DNA from: Orientallactaga sibirica
Taxonomy: Eukaryota; Chordata; Mammalia; Rodentia; Dipodidae
NCBI GenBank assembly: GCA_036365145.1
Contig: JAEOAD010000026.1
Span: 806,001-870,000, forward strand
Length of the DNA stretch: 64,000 nt
Direction: 5' to 3'
The notes under the pieces: model-generated
Database searches by the model: none
What the model was told of the DNA's origin: nothing
The model's input: only the letters and a program-made list of their open reading frames with translations
Translations under genes and position numbers: made by a program
Shown here: positions 22,500 through 34,185 of the stretch, one piece after another
How positions within the stretch are numbered: the first letter of the stretch is position 1
Layout of the letters: every line of letters starts with the position of its first letter

Positions 22500-23240
22500 A
22501 CCCTCTCCTAGCCACGCCTAGGCGGTGACCTAGTCACAAAGCCCAGGACCGTCCTCAGCCCGGCGCGCACGTGGCGGGCGAACGTAAGGCACGTTCTGCT
22601 GCAGCCCTCTTCTAATTCCCCGTCCTGGAGATGGTGGTCGCCGGGGACCACGGAGGGGGAACGACGATCCCACACTACGTTGAAAGAGAATCTTCCTGCG
22701 GGACGTCCTAGCAGACACTTTCCTTTTCCCCTCTCGCCCCTCCCACGCCCACGCCCCTCGCTTCCGCTCGCCAAGCTCCCTGGAAAGGTTGAGTCTGGAC
22801 CGCGGCAGAGCGACACACCATCCGGGTGCTACGTCGCGGAGGACGTACAGGCGCGGGATTATGACGTCACGGGCGAGGCGGGGCGAGGAGCCAACACGGA
22901 CGACTAGGGAGTGGCGGGAGCTCCTTTCTCGCTCCGGGGGAGTTCCATGTCGGAGGAGAGGGGGAGTGACTGTTCTCAAAGTCCCCTTGGAGGAAGCAGT
23001 GTCACCCAGAAAGCTCAATATCCCAAAGAGAATGATTTATCGACACTTTACACATCATGCCGTGTTGACTTGATGACTCATTTCCTTAATCATTCCGAAA
23101 AACCTTCTCGCCGCCTCTAGTTCTTCACCCCCCGTTATTTTCACGGAGATGGTAGCGACCCAAGTCCGCGCAGGCGCAGAGCGCGCGGGGCGGTGCCGCT
23201 GAGGGGCGGGTGACGCAGCGGCCGTCGCTGCCATTTTAAG
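22500..23240 (+). promoter_or_regulatory. C6orf62 CpG-island promoter
   Basis: A GC- and CpG-rich stretch ahead of the C6orf62 leader. Sites seen: palindromic CRE TGACGTCA at 22862-22869; NRF1 site GCGCAGGCGC at 23168-23177; YY1-type GCCATTTT at 23230-23237, the position where many TATA-less genes start. No TATA box seen. The start site is placed near 23215-23235 by this layout only. Confidence 0.7.
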
Positions 23241-23717
23241 TTGTTTGTTCTTATTTTCTTTTCCTCAAACGCGACTCAGCCCCGGACCCGGGAGGCGCCC
23301 GAGGCAGCCGCTGCCGCCGCCGTCGCCGTCGCCGCTTCCGCTACCACCGGTTGTGGGGGGGTGGGAAACGAGGCCGTGACACTGCGGACGTTCACCTTCC
23401 GCCTTCGGGTGTTTTGGATTCTTTTTTTTTTTTAATTTTCTTTTCCGGAACCCGGACTGTTTTTTTTTTTTTTTTCAATTTGGACGAAGACCGGAAATCC
23501 GATGCTTGGACTGAAATAACTTTTTCTTTTTGTCCCGGGGGGGCTTCCGTAGGCTGTCTTGACAGGCCTCTGTAGTGTTAGGTCCGCCCGCTCCTCGCTC
23601 GCTCGCTCTCGCTCGCTCTTTCCTTTCTTCCGCTTCCTCTTCCTCTCCGCCGCTCCCTCCGCGTCCGCGCCCCTCGTCCGTCGCCAACCCGGGGAGGGGG
23701 GGACGCCGAGCCAGACT

Positions 23718-23825
23718 ATGGGTCCCAGGCGGGGGCTGAGCGGCGGCAGCAGCGCGCGCGGCCCGGCCACAGTGCGCAGCGCAGCGGGCATGGAGGGGCT
23801 CCGTCGGCTCGTGGTTTTCTCTTGA
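23718..23825 (+). CDS. uORF 1 in the C6orf62 leader, 35 codons
   Basis: The ATG has A at -3 and G at +4, a strong initiation context. The peptide begins MGPRRGLSGGSS and ends LRRLVVFS before TGA at 23823-23825. A second in-frame ATG, also in good context, is at 23790. No similarity recognised; the likely role, if any, is in translation control. Confidence 0.4.
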   Translation: MGPRRGLSGGSSARGPATVRSAAGMEGLRRLVVFS

Positions 23826-23826
23826 C

Positions 23827-23922
23827 ATGGCTCCCGCCCGTGCCGCGAGCAGCGCCCCCGCCGCCGCCGCCACCGCCTCTTCCGCCGCCGCCACCACCGC
23901 TCCGCCCGCAGGCTGCGGCTAA
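23827..23922 (+). CDS. uORF 2 in the C6orf62 leader, 31 codons, Ala-rich
   Basis: Starts one base after the uORF 1 stop (TGA-C-ATGG), with G at -3 and +4. It reads MAPARAASSAPAAAA, stays Ala/Thr/Ser-rich and ends GCG then TAA. It is built largely from GCC repeats, so its composition may reflect the CpG island rather than selection. Confidence 0.4.
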   Translation: MAPARAASSAPAAAATASSAAATTAPPAGCG

Positions 23923-25661
23923 GGAGGGCCTCGAACCCCGCCCGCCCACCCGAGACAGACAGACAGAGTCGGCCCGTGCGAGTCCCGGCCTCCGCGGGGA
24001 CTAGGGGGACCCGGGGATTTTTGTTTCGTTTTGTCTTTTTGTTTGTTTTCTGTTGTTTTGTTCTCCCTCCCCCGACGCCCGTCCCCTCCTCCTGCATCCT
24101 CTCCCCCCCGTCCGCGTCGGGAAGCGAAGTCACCGTCCACCCCACCCCGAGCCCCCAAAGTCTGCAAACATGAGCTGTTGAGCGGGGAAAGCGAACCCGG
24201 AATCCCGCAACTTTTTTCCCCTCCCTTTTTTTAAAAAAATTATTTTTCTTTGGGGGGGTGGTTGTCTGGGCTTGTTTCAGAAAAATTGTTATTAACGCAA
24301 TTATTTTCTATTCCTCCCTCGCCCCAACTGATCCTTTCCTAATTTTTTCTTCTGCCTCCTCCTACCCGGGGCGGGAATTGTTTTCCACGATGAGATGAGT
24401 GAGAACCCGAGGCATCCCGTGAGTCGTTGCCGCTGAAGGCAAGCCAGGGGGTGGGGGTGGGACCTGCCGGGGGTGGGGTAGTCAAGGCCGGTGGTCCCCT
24501 GGGCCCCTTCGCCCGGGACTCGGTGTAGAAGCCGTCCGTCACCTTGGCCGTCAGCCATGCTCGCACGAAGATAGCCGCACTCTCCTGCCCCGCAGCACCG
24601 TCCCCAACCCGAGCGGAGGGTGCTGCAGTGTAGAGTTCATTCCGGAGGGCTCCCTCGGCCAATGTAGAACCCCCATCGCAGGGCCCGAGGGGTTGTTGGG
24701 GATCCCCGGGCGTTGATCAGGGCCAAAACGCAGAGCCGGAGTCTTTTAGCAGTTAGTACAGTCTACTACACCGCCACCACTCCCACCTTTCCCTTCTGCC
24801 ATCATGATTCTCCTGGGCCGCAGCGTTAGCCGCCGCCTGAGGGTGAAAACGTGGGTGATGGGGAAGTTGGTAATGACTCCGCTGTTTTTTCCTCTGGGCA
24901 ACAGCTGTCCGCCCCCCGTCTACACTGTAGTTGATTGCAGGGAAACCCTGGACCTCTCCCCTTTCTCGACTGATTTTGCACCTTTCTCTCTGCTCACCAC
25001 CAAGTGTAATCAATAACAGGCACTGACAGTTCATAGCAATAGTGAAATCTGAAATAACTGAGAATTAATTAGGTACTACAGCCATGGATCTGGCTGGGTA
25101 AAATCCAATTGGATATTTCAGTTTCGTTCACCTACCCTCTTTTTTTTTATTTTTAAATTTTGTCTTTTAACTTGGGAAGCAACGATCACATTTCCCACTC
25201 CTTTTCCCCTTAATTCCTTTTCTAAAAAGGGAAAATCCGGATGGATTTCAAGGATTGGACTGGTGTCAGCTGTGTTTTATTGCACACCTAAATCCTGGTA
25301 ATAGGCTTTTCATTTCCCCTCAAATCCTTGATTTGGGCAGTTAAACCAGATGTGTTTTCCAGAACGTTAGTTCAAGTTTTTTGTCTTCTTTCTTTCTTTC
25401 CTTCCTCCCCTTCCTTTTTTCCCATCTGATCCCAAATATTGTCCAAACATGACTGGGCAGCAGCTTTTGTTTCTTGACCCTGTAATATGACAGTCTGCTA
25501 ATATTGTCAGCGGTGCAGTTTGGGGTTCCAGTTGTGATTTTAGCTATTCAATCATATTAGCAGGAAAATATGACTTGTTTCTGTTGTACTTGAGTCTTAA
25601 GAAAAAGTGCCCATAGTTTAGTGACAATTTCCAAAGGCTTTAGTACCACCTGTATTTCAAA

Positions 25662-25790
25662 ATGGGGGACCCAAACTCCCGGAAGAAACAAGCTCTGAAC
25701 AGACTCCGTGCTCAGCTTAGAAAGAAAAAAGAATCTCTAGCTGACCAGTTTGACTTCAAGATGTATATTGCCTTTGTGTTCAAGGAGAAG
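25662..25790 (+). CDS. C6orf62: C6orf62 coding exon 1
   Basis: Residues 1-43, [13 protein letters not shown] to AFVFKEK, followed by donor GTAAAG. The start context is AAAATGG. The coding start lies at the end of a long leader. Confidence 0.96.
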
Positions 25791-26407
25791 GTAAAGTAAT
25801 CTGTGTGTGTGTGAAGTCAGCTTTACAAATAGGAGTTTCAAAATGTTGGGAGAAAGCCTGTTTTGTTTCTCATCTGCAAGGGTGGTTCTGTGAATTCCAT
25901 ATTTGCTATAAATTATAGACTATATTAATCAGCTTTGAAATATTTAATACCAAAGTTTGGTGGGGTCCACTTTTAGTTGCCATTGGAAGGGTCACTTTGT
26001 AGATAACACAGGAACTTTGCAAAGAATAAATAGGATGTTTTGAAAGTAAATTGAAGTCAAATGTTCACATGTTAAAGTTAGCCTGTTAAGGCTGGGCATG
26101 GTGGCCTTTAATCCCAGCACGTGGAGGCAGAGGTAGGAGGGTTGTCAGGAGTTCAGGGCCACCCTGAGCATACATAGTGCATTCCAGGTCAGCCTGAGCT
26201 GGAGTGAGACCCTAACTTGAGAAACCAAAAAAAAAAAAAAAAAAAAAACCTTTTCAAAGGCTAATGTAGATATCTTTTCTCACGTACATTTAATAAAATA
26301 GAATGCATTTCAAGCTCTTTAGGAGCAATTAAAGAGTGTAATGATTAATTTTTGCTTGGAAGTACTATTTTTTAAATTTAAAAGTAACACAAAGTGGAAG
26401 TTTACAT

Positions 26408-26446
<39 letters not shown>

Positions 26447-29400
26447 TTTGAGAGAGAGAAAGAGGGAGAGAATGGGCAGGCCAGGGCCTCCAGCCACTGC
26501 AAATGAACTCCAGATGCATGTGCCCCCTTGTGCATCTGGCTTACGTGGGTCCTGGAGAATCAAACTAGGATTCTTTGGCTTTGCAGGCAAGTGCCTTAGC
26601 CACTATGCCATCACTCCAGCCCTACTTTTTTTTTGGTTTTTCGAGGTAGGGTTTCACTCTGGTCCAGGCTGACCTGGAATTAACTGTGTAGTCTCAGGGT
26701 GGCCTCTCAGTGGTCCTCCTACCTCTGCCTCCCGAGTGCTGGAATTAAAGGTGTGTGCCACCATGCCTGGCTTTTTTTTTTTTTTTTTAACTTTGTGTTG
26801 ACAACCTTCCAAAGCACTCCTCCCCAATTTTTGGCTCTTACATTCCTTCCATCACCTGTAACTGTCCCTGAGCCTTGGAAGGTGTGATAGAGATGTCTCA
26901 CTTTGTGCTGAACACTCCACTGTCACTACTTTTCCACACTCTGGTGAGTTTTGATTCTCCCCAGCGCCCGGCTCCTACTTTTTTATTTAATCAGAATTAG
27001 GCCCACAGTTAAATACCAGATAAATTTCAGTTTTGGGCAGTCAAGTTCATCAACAAGACTATTTGTCCTGAGATTGGGTTATGAACACAAGGAAGTGCTT
27101 TGTATTTCTGACTTACACGAGCTAATTTCAACACGAGCTAATTTCACGTCAGAAGTGGAGTCACAGTGTGGTACCTCATGGTGTGTTATACCTCTCAGGT
27201 CATCTGGATTTAAGAACTCTGCTGTTACAGTGAAGAATTGCTAGAATTGTGTCTAAGTGTGAAAGTAGGGGGATGCCATAGTGGTTTTACTTTCACAATT
27301 TATGCTTTTCTTGTACTCTTATTTTTTTAATAAGTTGACTGCAAAACTGATAGAAATTTTGGGTGAAAGTATTGCACTGTCAGTTCTGAGTCCAAGATAC
27401 AAGTGGTGAGATTAGCTCTTTGCATCTACTCATAAGGTGACCCAAAACAAATTTTGTACATTTTTTGACCTTTCAAATGCTAATGTTCAAAAAGAATAAT
27501 GGAAATTTATACCACTTAAGGAATAACACAGTTAATTTAAATACTTGAGCTTTTTTAAACTGTTGACTTTAATTTTGGTGTATACAGAACCAGTTAAATG
27601 ATATGATCACTACATTATTGATTTTTTGTTTTGTTTTGTTTTAGAAGAAAAAGTCAGCACTTTTTGAAGTGTCTGAGGTTATACCAGTCATGACAAATAA
27701 TTACGAAGAAAACATTCTGAAAGGTGTGCGAGATTCCAGCTACTCCTTGGAAAGTTCCATAGAGCTGCTCCAGAAGGATGTGGTGCAGCTCCACGCTCCT
27801 CGATACCAGTCTATGCGAAGGGTGAGTGCTGCGAGCCTTGACCTGGCAGGAGTGTGGGAGTTGAAGCTTTCCTTGCGGGAAATGAGCTGTCCTTATGTTT
27901 AGAGGTCTTAAACATGTACTAGCTTGGAAGAATGTAGTTCTTACCTCAGATCCTTTGACAGATAAAGCATGTCGAGGAATTCCTTAAACCGGTTGGATTC
28001 TTGTAGAGAATTTAAGGGTTAGGTATAAAATAATTGTTTTAAGTATTAAAAAGAACTGACTTCAAATAAGCAAATGAATAACTTTGCTTCTCAGTGTTAT
28101 GATGATGGCATACGTTATTATTGTGAATAATTTTTTTTTAAATTTCTGTTTACTTATTGAGACAGAGAATGGGCACACCTGGGCCTCTAGCCACTGTAAA
28201 CAAATTCCATGCATGCACCACTATGTGCATCTGGTTTACGTGGGTCCTGGGAAATCGAGCCTCGAACCAGGGTCCTTGGGCTTCACCTGCAAATGCTTAA
28301 CCACTAAGCCATCTCTCCACCCCTTATTGTGAATAATTTCTAAAAATATTTTATTTGGGCTGAACAGATGGCTTAGTGGTTAAGGTGCATGCCTATGAAG
28401 CCTAAGGACCCTGGTTTGATTCTCCAGGTCCCACGTAAGCCAGATGCACATGGTGGTGCATATGTCTGGAGTTTATTTGCAGTGGCTAGAGGCCCTGGCG
28501 CGCCCATTCTCTCTCTCTCTTTCCCCCTCTCTGTCTCTAATAAATACATAAATAAGATTTTATTTGAGAGAGAGAATGGGCGCGCCAGGGCCTCTAGCCA
28601 CTGCAGATGAACTCCAGATGTGAGCTCCACCTTGTGCATCTGGCTTATGTGGGTAGTGGGTAATTGAGAACCTGGACCCTTAGCCTTCACAGGCAAGCAC
28701 CTTAACTGCTGAGTCATCTCTCCAGCCCAGTGAATATTTTTTTTAAATAGCTATTTATTTGAGAGAGAGAGATACAGAAATAGGCAGGTGGGGGGAATGA
28801 GCATGCCAGGGCCTCCAGCCACTGCAAACAAACTCCAGATGTGTACGCCCCCTTGTGCATTTGGCTTACATGCATCCTGGGAATTGAACCTGGGTCCTTT
28901 GGCTTTGCAGGCAAGTGCCTTAACCATTAAGCAATCTCTCTAGCCTTTTTGTTGTCGTTGTTGTTGTTTTCAAGATAGGGTCTCTCTCTGGCCCAGACTG
29001 ACCTGGAATTCACCCTGTACTCTCAGGGTGGCCTCAAACTCACAGCAATCCTTCTACCTCTGCCTCCCCAGTGTTGGGATTAAAGGCGTGCTCCACCATA
29101 CCCCACTTGTGAATAATTTAACTGCTATTGAGTGTCCTGTTATTTTTGAGAGAGACAGAGAAAGAACGGGCACGCCAGCGCCTCTCAGCTGCTATGAACA
29201 AACTCCAGACCCGTGTGCCCCTTTGTGAACATTTGTGATACTGCATGATTGCATCATTTTTGTGTCTGGCTATACGTGGGACCTGGAGATTCGAACAAGT
29301 ATTCTTAGGCTTTACAGACAAGCACCTTAACCACTAAGCCATCTCTCCAGCCCAAGTGTCCTATTTTTGAAGTTAGTACTGGTGTTGTGACCCTTTGCAA

Positions 29401-32400
29401 ATGAGAAGCCTAAAGTGAAGATATATTGCTGCTAGCATTGAAATCTTCTACAATAGGCTGTGGAGATGGCTTAGTAGTTAAATGTGCTTGCTTGCAAAGC
29501 CTGGCAGCCTGGGTTCAATTACCCAGTACCCACATAAAGCCATATGCACAAAACGGTACATGTGTTTGGAGTAGATTTGCAGTGGCAGGTGGTACTGGTG
29601 TGCCCTTTTTTATAAAAACCTTCTACAGTACATTGAAAGTTAATTTGGGGCATACTTGAACAAGAAATCTACAGTCAGTTGGAGAGGAGGAAGACTTGAG
29701 AGAACTATGCTGATCTGGACAATGTTTATTGGCTATGAAAATGAATAGACAAAAGTAGCTTACTGTTAGCATATATATAATATGGCATTCCAGTTGTGAT
29801 CAGAATGAGTCATAGGAGATTTGAGACACCTTTGATTTCTGAAGGGTGGAAATAAAGGAGCGAGGGCTGTTGTTGATGAAGAACATCAGCCACAGTGGGG
29901 ATCTGACCATGTATTGAAAGATGTAGGGCTTGGGGAGCAGAACACTGGCCTGACGACTGTCATCGGCAAGATAGAAGTCCAGCATGCACTGTTTGAATTG
30001 TGTCCATTCTTAGTCGTTACCTCTTACTATATGAAATGGTGTGTGGCAGACTTTTTGTGCTTATGCAATGATTCTGTGCACAAACCCTGTACATTGTGCC
30101 TTTGTTTCAACTTTATTTCTTGCAAAGTACATCTTTCTGTCATTTTCTAGGATGTAATTGGCTGTACGCAGGAGATGGATTTCATTCTTTGGCCTCGGAA
30201 TGATATTGAGAAAATTGTCTGTCTCCTGTTTTCTAGATGGAAGGAATCTGATGAGCCTTTTAGGCCTGTTCAGGTATGTAATTGTAAAATGAAGTATATC
30301 ATGGAATATGTGGAAGCTGTCAATAAAAAGTTAAAAAAAAAAATGAAGTGAGCACTTCAGTCACTTGAAAATCCCTCTTCGAGGGTCTAGCTTTAGAAAA
30401 TGGTTGGGAATGGGATTCCAGTAGTTTTATTTCATAAACCCTTCCTGTTCTTTTGAATATCCAGATGTAAGAGAGGAATCTTTTGGATTATAGAATCTCT
30501 TGGGTTCTTAAGGTAATTCTGTCTAGTTTGTGTGTGGGTTTTTTTTTTCCTTTTTCGAGGTAGGGTTTCACTCTAGTCGAGGCTGACCTGGAATTCACTG
30601 TGTAGTCTCAGGGTGGCCTTGAACTCACTGATCCTCCTACCTCTGCCTCCTGAGTGTTGGGATTAAAAAGGCGTGCGCCACTCCCTGCAGGTTTATTTTT
30701 TTATTATTTGAGGTAGATAAAGAGGCAGAGAATGGGCGCACCAGGGCCTCCAGCTTCTGCGAATGAACTCCAGATGCATGTGTGACCTTGTGCATCTGGT
30801 TTATGTGAGTCCTGGGGTATCGAAACTGGGTTCTTTGTTTTGCAGGCAAGCGCCTTAACTGCTAAGCCATCTCTCCAGCCCATATGTATATATGTAGCCC
30901 AGGTGGGTCTCCATCAAGGTGATCCTCCTATACTGTGTCATCCTCCTGAGTGCTGGGGTTAAAAGTGTGTGGCTCCACACCCAGCTTCTAGTGTTGTTGG
31001 TTGGTTGTTTTATTTGACAGAGAGAGAAAATGGGCACGCCAGGGTCTCTAGCCACTGGAAACGAGCTCTAGATGCATGTGTGCCACCTTGTACATCTGGT
31101 TTTACATGGGCACTGGGGAATCAAATGTGGGTCATGCATTGTAGGCAGGGGCCTTAACCGCTTAGCCAGCTCTCTAATGTGTTTTTGAAATGGGGGCCAA
31201 AGAAAGTCTTTGGATATTATCATTTGACTTGTAAAGGTGAGTTTTAGAAAATGTGTGACCTGATTTCCTCACAACAGGCTGCTAAAGTGGGCTGAGAAAC
31301 CATTTTCTAGGGCTGGGAAGGTGGCTCAGTGCTTAAAGGCACGTGCTTGCAAAGCGCGCTGACCCAGGTTCACTTCTCCAGTGTCCACGTCAGATGCTCA
31401 AAGTTGCATAAGGATCTGGAGTTCGTTTGCAGTAGCAAGAGGCCCTGGTGCACCCACACTACTCTCTGTCTCTGCTGGCAAATAAATAAAAGTATTTTTT
31501 TTTTAATTTAAAAAAAAACCATTTTCTACAAGCCCATGTATAAATTACAGAGGAATTTTTTGGTGCTTGGGATTGAGCCCAGGTCCTCACAGATGGTAAA
31601 CATACACTATTACCACTGGGCTACAACTGAAAACCCCTGTCTTTTTTTTTTTTTTTTTTTTTTTTTTGCTGCTGTTTGTCTTGTCTTTCTAACCCAGGTA
31701 TATCTGAAATTGACTGCATAGTCTCAGGCTAGCCTCTACCTCACAGCCATCCTCCTACCTCACAGCCTCCCAAGTGCTGAGACTAAAGACATGCGTGCCA
31801 AAACACCCTGCCCCAGTTGTGTTTTGTTGTTTTTTTGTTTGTTTTTTGAGGTAAGGTATCTCTCTGGCCCAGGCTAACCTGGAATTCACTATGTAGTCTC
31901 AGGGTGGCCTTGAGCTCACAGTGATCCTCCTACCTCTGCCTCCCAAGTGCTGGGATTAAAGGCGTGCGCCACCACGCCCAGCATAAAAAGGTCCAGTGAT
32001 AATTCAGGTGGTGCCACAGAATTAAAATTGTATGACATGTTTATATTTTGTCATTAGGCCAAATTTGAGTTTCATCACGGTGACTATGAAAAACAGTTTC
32101 TGCATGTACTGAGCCGCAAGGACAAGACTGGAATTGTTGTCAACAATCCGAACCAGTCAGTGTTTCTCTTCATTGACAGACAGCACTTGCAGGTAAGTCT
32201 TTGTTTTGTTTTGATTTTGTTTTCAAGTGGGGCTTCCAATCTAGCCCAGGCTGACCTGGAATTTACCGAGTCTCAGGGTGACCTCAAACTCACAGTGATC
32301 CTCCTACTTCTGCCTCCTGAGTGCTGGGATTAAGGCATGGTCCATCACACCTGGCCCTTTTTCTTTTTTTTTTTTTTGAGGTAGGGTCTTGCTCCAGCCC

Positions 32401-33002
32401 AGGCTGACCTGGAATTCACTGGCTTCAAACTCACAGTGATCTTTCCACCCCAGCCTAGTGAGTGCTGGGACTAGAGGTGTGCGCCACCACACTTGGCTAA
32501 ACTTTCTTTAATATTTTTATTTAAGAGAGAGAGTAAGTGAGAGACTGGGCACGCCAGGGTCTTCAGCTATTGCAAACAAACTCCAGACACATGCACCACC
32601 TTGTACATCTGGCTTATGTGGGTACTGGGGAATTGAACCTGGGTCCTTAGGCTTTGTAGGCAAGCGCTTTAACCAGAGTCATCTCTCCAGCCCCATGCAT
32701 TTCTTTTTATGTACGTATGTCCTCGTATCTTGTGCAGACGCATGTTCCTCACTAGACCATGGGGAGGGGCTGTATGTCTCCCTTGTTTGATATGCTTTGT
32801 TACTATGCCATAGGTTTTTAATATATGTGGAGGCTGATGTGAACTCTTTACTAAAATTACTAATTTTTCTCCTTAGACTCCAAAAAACAAAGCTACCATC
32901 TTCAAGTTATGCAGCATCTGCCTCTACCTGCCCCAGGAGCAGCTCACCCACTGGGCAGTGGGCACCGTAGAGGATCACCTCCGTCCTTACATGCCAGAGT
33001 AA
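25662..33002 (+). CDS. C6orf62: C6orf62 orthologue, conserved protein of unknown function (5 coding exons)
   Basis: The spliced CDS is join(25662-25790, 27645-27821, 30151-30273, 32058-32192, 32877-33002), 229 codons plus TAA. All introns are GT-AG and fall between codons. The protein begins [20 protein letters not shown] with a short basic stretch (residues about 7-24, helix-prone) and ends [12 protein letters not shown] recognise it as the C6orf62 (XTP12) protein, which I recall as a single-domain DUF4566 protein. As far as I can recall the human sequence, this one is the same length and identical or nearly so. No catalytic motif, signal peptide or membrane segment is visible. The promoter is the CpG island at 22500-23240. 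The neighbouring GMNN and ACOT13 point away from and toward it, so it is not part of a shared transcript. Confidence 0.97.
25791..27644. repeat. C6orf62 intron 1
   Basis: B1 plus 26090-26250; tSINE minus 26400-26622 with a TTTA run at 26408-26450; B1 minus 26630-26775; an L1 3'-end piece on minus 26783-26970, related to 18083-18635. The rest (25791-26085, 26970-27640) is unique. Confidence 0.7.
27645..27821 (+). CDS. C6orf62: C6orf62 coding exon 2
   Basis: Residues 44-102, [20 protein letters not shown] to PRYQSMRR. Acceptor TTTTAG, donor GTGAGT. 59 whole codons. Confidence 0.97.
27822..30150. repeat. C6orf62 intron 2
   Basis: tSINE minus 28140-28323, 28551-28727 and 28745-28945; tSINE plus 28355-28550 and 29455-29610; B1 minus 28950-29105; long tSINE minus 29140-29356. 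The last 500 bases (29640-30150) are unique and hold a minus-strand open stretch described separately. Confidence 0.75.
29722..30012 (-). pseudogene. Possible antisense coding remnant, unidentified
   Basis: On minus, an open stretch of about 70 codons (about 30009 down to the stop at 29800) runs through [11 protein letters not shown] and VSQISYDSF with many C- or G-ending codons. It is followed within 80 bases by AATAAA (29724-29729 on plus as TTTATT). I cannot name the protein. No pyrimidine tract sits before it, and no A tail or target duplication is visible. It could be a truncated processed copy or chance. Confidence 0.25.
30151..30273 (+). CDS. C6orf62: C6orf62 coding exon 3
   Basis: Residues 103-143, [20 protein letters not shown] to EPFRPVQ. 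Acceptor TTCTAG, donor GTATGT. 41 whole codons. Confidence 0.97.
30274..32057. repeat. C6orf62 intron 3
   Basis: B1 minus 30550-30690, 31640-31810 and 31825-31982; tSINE minus 30695-30880 and 31005-31172; tSINE plus 31310-31500; a B1-like piece at 30880-30985. Confidence 0.7.
32058..32192 (+). CDS. C6orf62: C6orf62 coding exon 4
   Basis: Residues 144-188, [20 protein letters not shown] to FIDRQHLQ. Acceptor CATTAG, donor GTAAGT. 45 whole codons. Confidence 0.97.
32193..32876. repeat. C6orf62 intron 4
   Basis: Two B1 copies on minus (32200-32355, 32362-32495) and one tSINE on minus (32505-32692), then about 180 unique bases before the acceptor. Confidence 0.75.
32877..33002 (+). CDS. C6orf62: C6orf62 coding exon 5
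   Basis: Residues 189-229, [20 protein letters not shown] to RPYMPE, then TAA. Acceptor CCTTAG. Confidence 0.97.
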   Translation, partial: TPKNKATIFKLCSICLYLPQEQLTHWAVGTVEDHLRPYMPE

Positions 33003-34185
33003 ACAAGCACCGACCAGCAAGATGGGGAAGATAGAGAATGCAGCAGCAGTTTTCTTTCTGTTTTCTTACCACTTTTCTTTCAGAGTTTAAGGAAAACGGA
33101 CTCATGCACAGAACACTATGCATTTTGAAACTTGTTCATCCTGGATTTTTTTTTAGCCATTTGTATCTCAGAACTTAAAAGATGTCTTCTGCACGGACTG
33201 TGAAAGAAGATGCTTTGCAGGCTTGCTGCACTGCATCAGCATCTTAGAGGGATGTGAAATGCAAGGACTGTTGTACACTGAAACGCTGACATGTACCCGA
33301 AAGCACAAGGTGACACTGATGCTCTTCATGTTTGTGCTGGTTTTGCCTCTGACATCTGTCATCAGTATTAGTGGGTGAGAAGTGAATGTGGCAGGTCTAA
33401 GTAGCTTTGCGATAATCACCCTCGCTCCAGAGCACTCACTGTCAGGTGCATGCTAATGACCAGGGTGGTGGTTTAAGAAAGAAATACAACATGGGAAAGA
33501 AATCTGAAATGGAAAAGCATCTCACTGTAGGCATTCCTGCCTCATATTTCACTGGGCCATGTTTGTTTCTTGGTACTCATAAATATGTGTATTTTCCCCC
33601 CAGATCTCTTTCCCCAAATTGCTGTTCTAGAAGGTTCTGCCGCGTGTGGCTGTTCACACATGTGAAAGCAGATCTGGAGTCTGAAGTAGCTAAAGCAGCT
33701 ATAAAACTGAGAAATACATTCATAGCTGCAAAACCACCATAGGTAGAGGACTGTTTGAATTTTTTTAAATTTTGTTTTATGGTGTTAAGAGATTTTAATT
33801 ACAAAGAAAATTTCCAGTGAATTTTGCAGAAATACTGGTTTGTTTGACATCCTAAAGAAAGTTAAGAGTGTTTGGAGTAGTAGAAAGGTTTAAAAGTTGG
33901 GGCCTAAAATTGTAAAAAAATAAGCAGAGTGTCAAAGTTCTAAAAGCAGAACTCGTTTTGTGCAATGAACATAAGGAGAGACTACTGTATAGTTTTGTTT
34001 TGTTTTTTCCTTTTCAATGAAGAAGAGCTTTGCTTAAGGGTTGCATACTTTACTGGAGTGAATCTCAGTGCTCCTCCTCCTCCGCAGAAAAACTAGTGCT
34101 TACTGCTTTCCACTTGAATTTAGCTTCCTCTGGTTGGAATTTGAAAACATGAAAACCTAATAAAATAGGTGAAAGTTCCTGATTA
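33003..34185 (+). other. C6orf62 3' UTR (end tentative)
   Basis: Unique, SINE-free sequence from the stop to an AATAAA at 34159-34164. Unique sequence continues to about 34480, so a longer form is possible. The lack of SINEs over 1.4 kb in such a repeat-rich window supports transcription-linked constraint. Confidence 0.55.

Larger units (their letters stand above)
23230..25661 (+). other. C6orf62 5' leader region
   Basis: Unique sequence between the promoter and the C6orf62 start codon. Whether it is one exon or spliced is not settled. A GTGAGT at 24420-24425 could be a donor, and a pyrimidine-rich tract ending in CAG near 25460 could be an acceptor. It contains GCC-triplet tracts at about 23300-23340 and 23855-23900 and two uORFs at 23718-23922. 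Confidence 0.5.

Noticed and set aside
22530..23018. 162-codon minus-strand reading frame (and others at 23432-24145, 13437-13799)
   Set aside because: They lie in CpG islands, are Arg/Gly/Pro/Ala-rich, overlap on both strands and match no protein; long frames are expected there by base composition.
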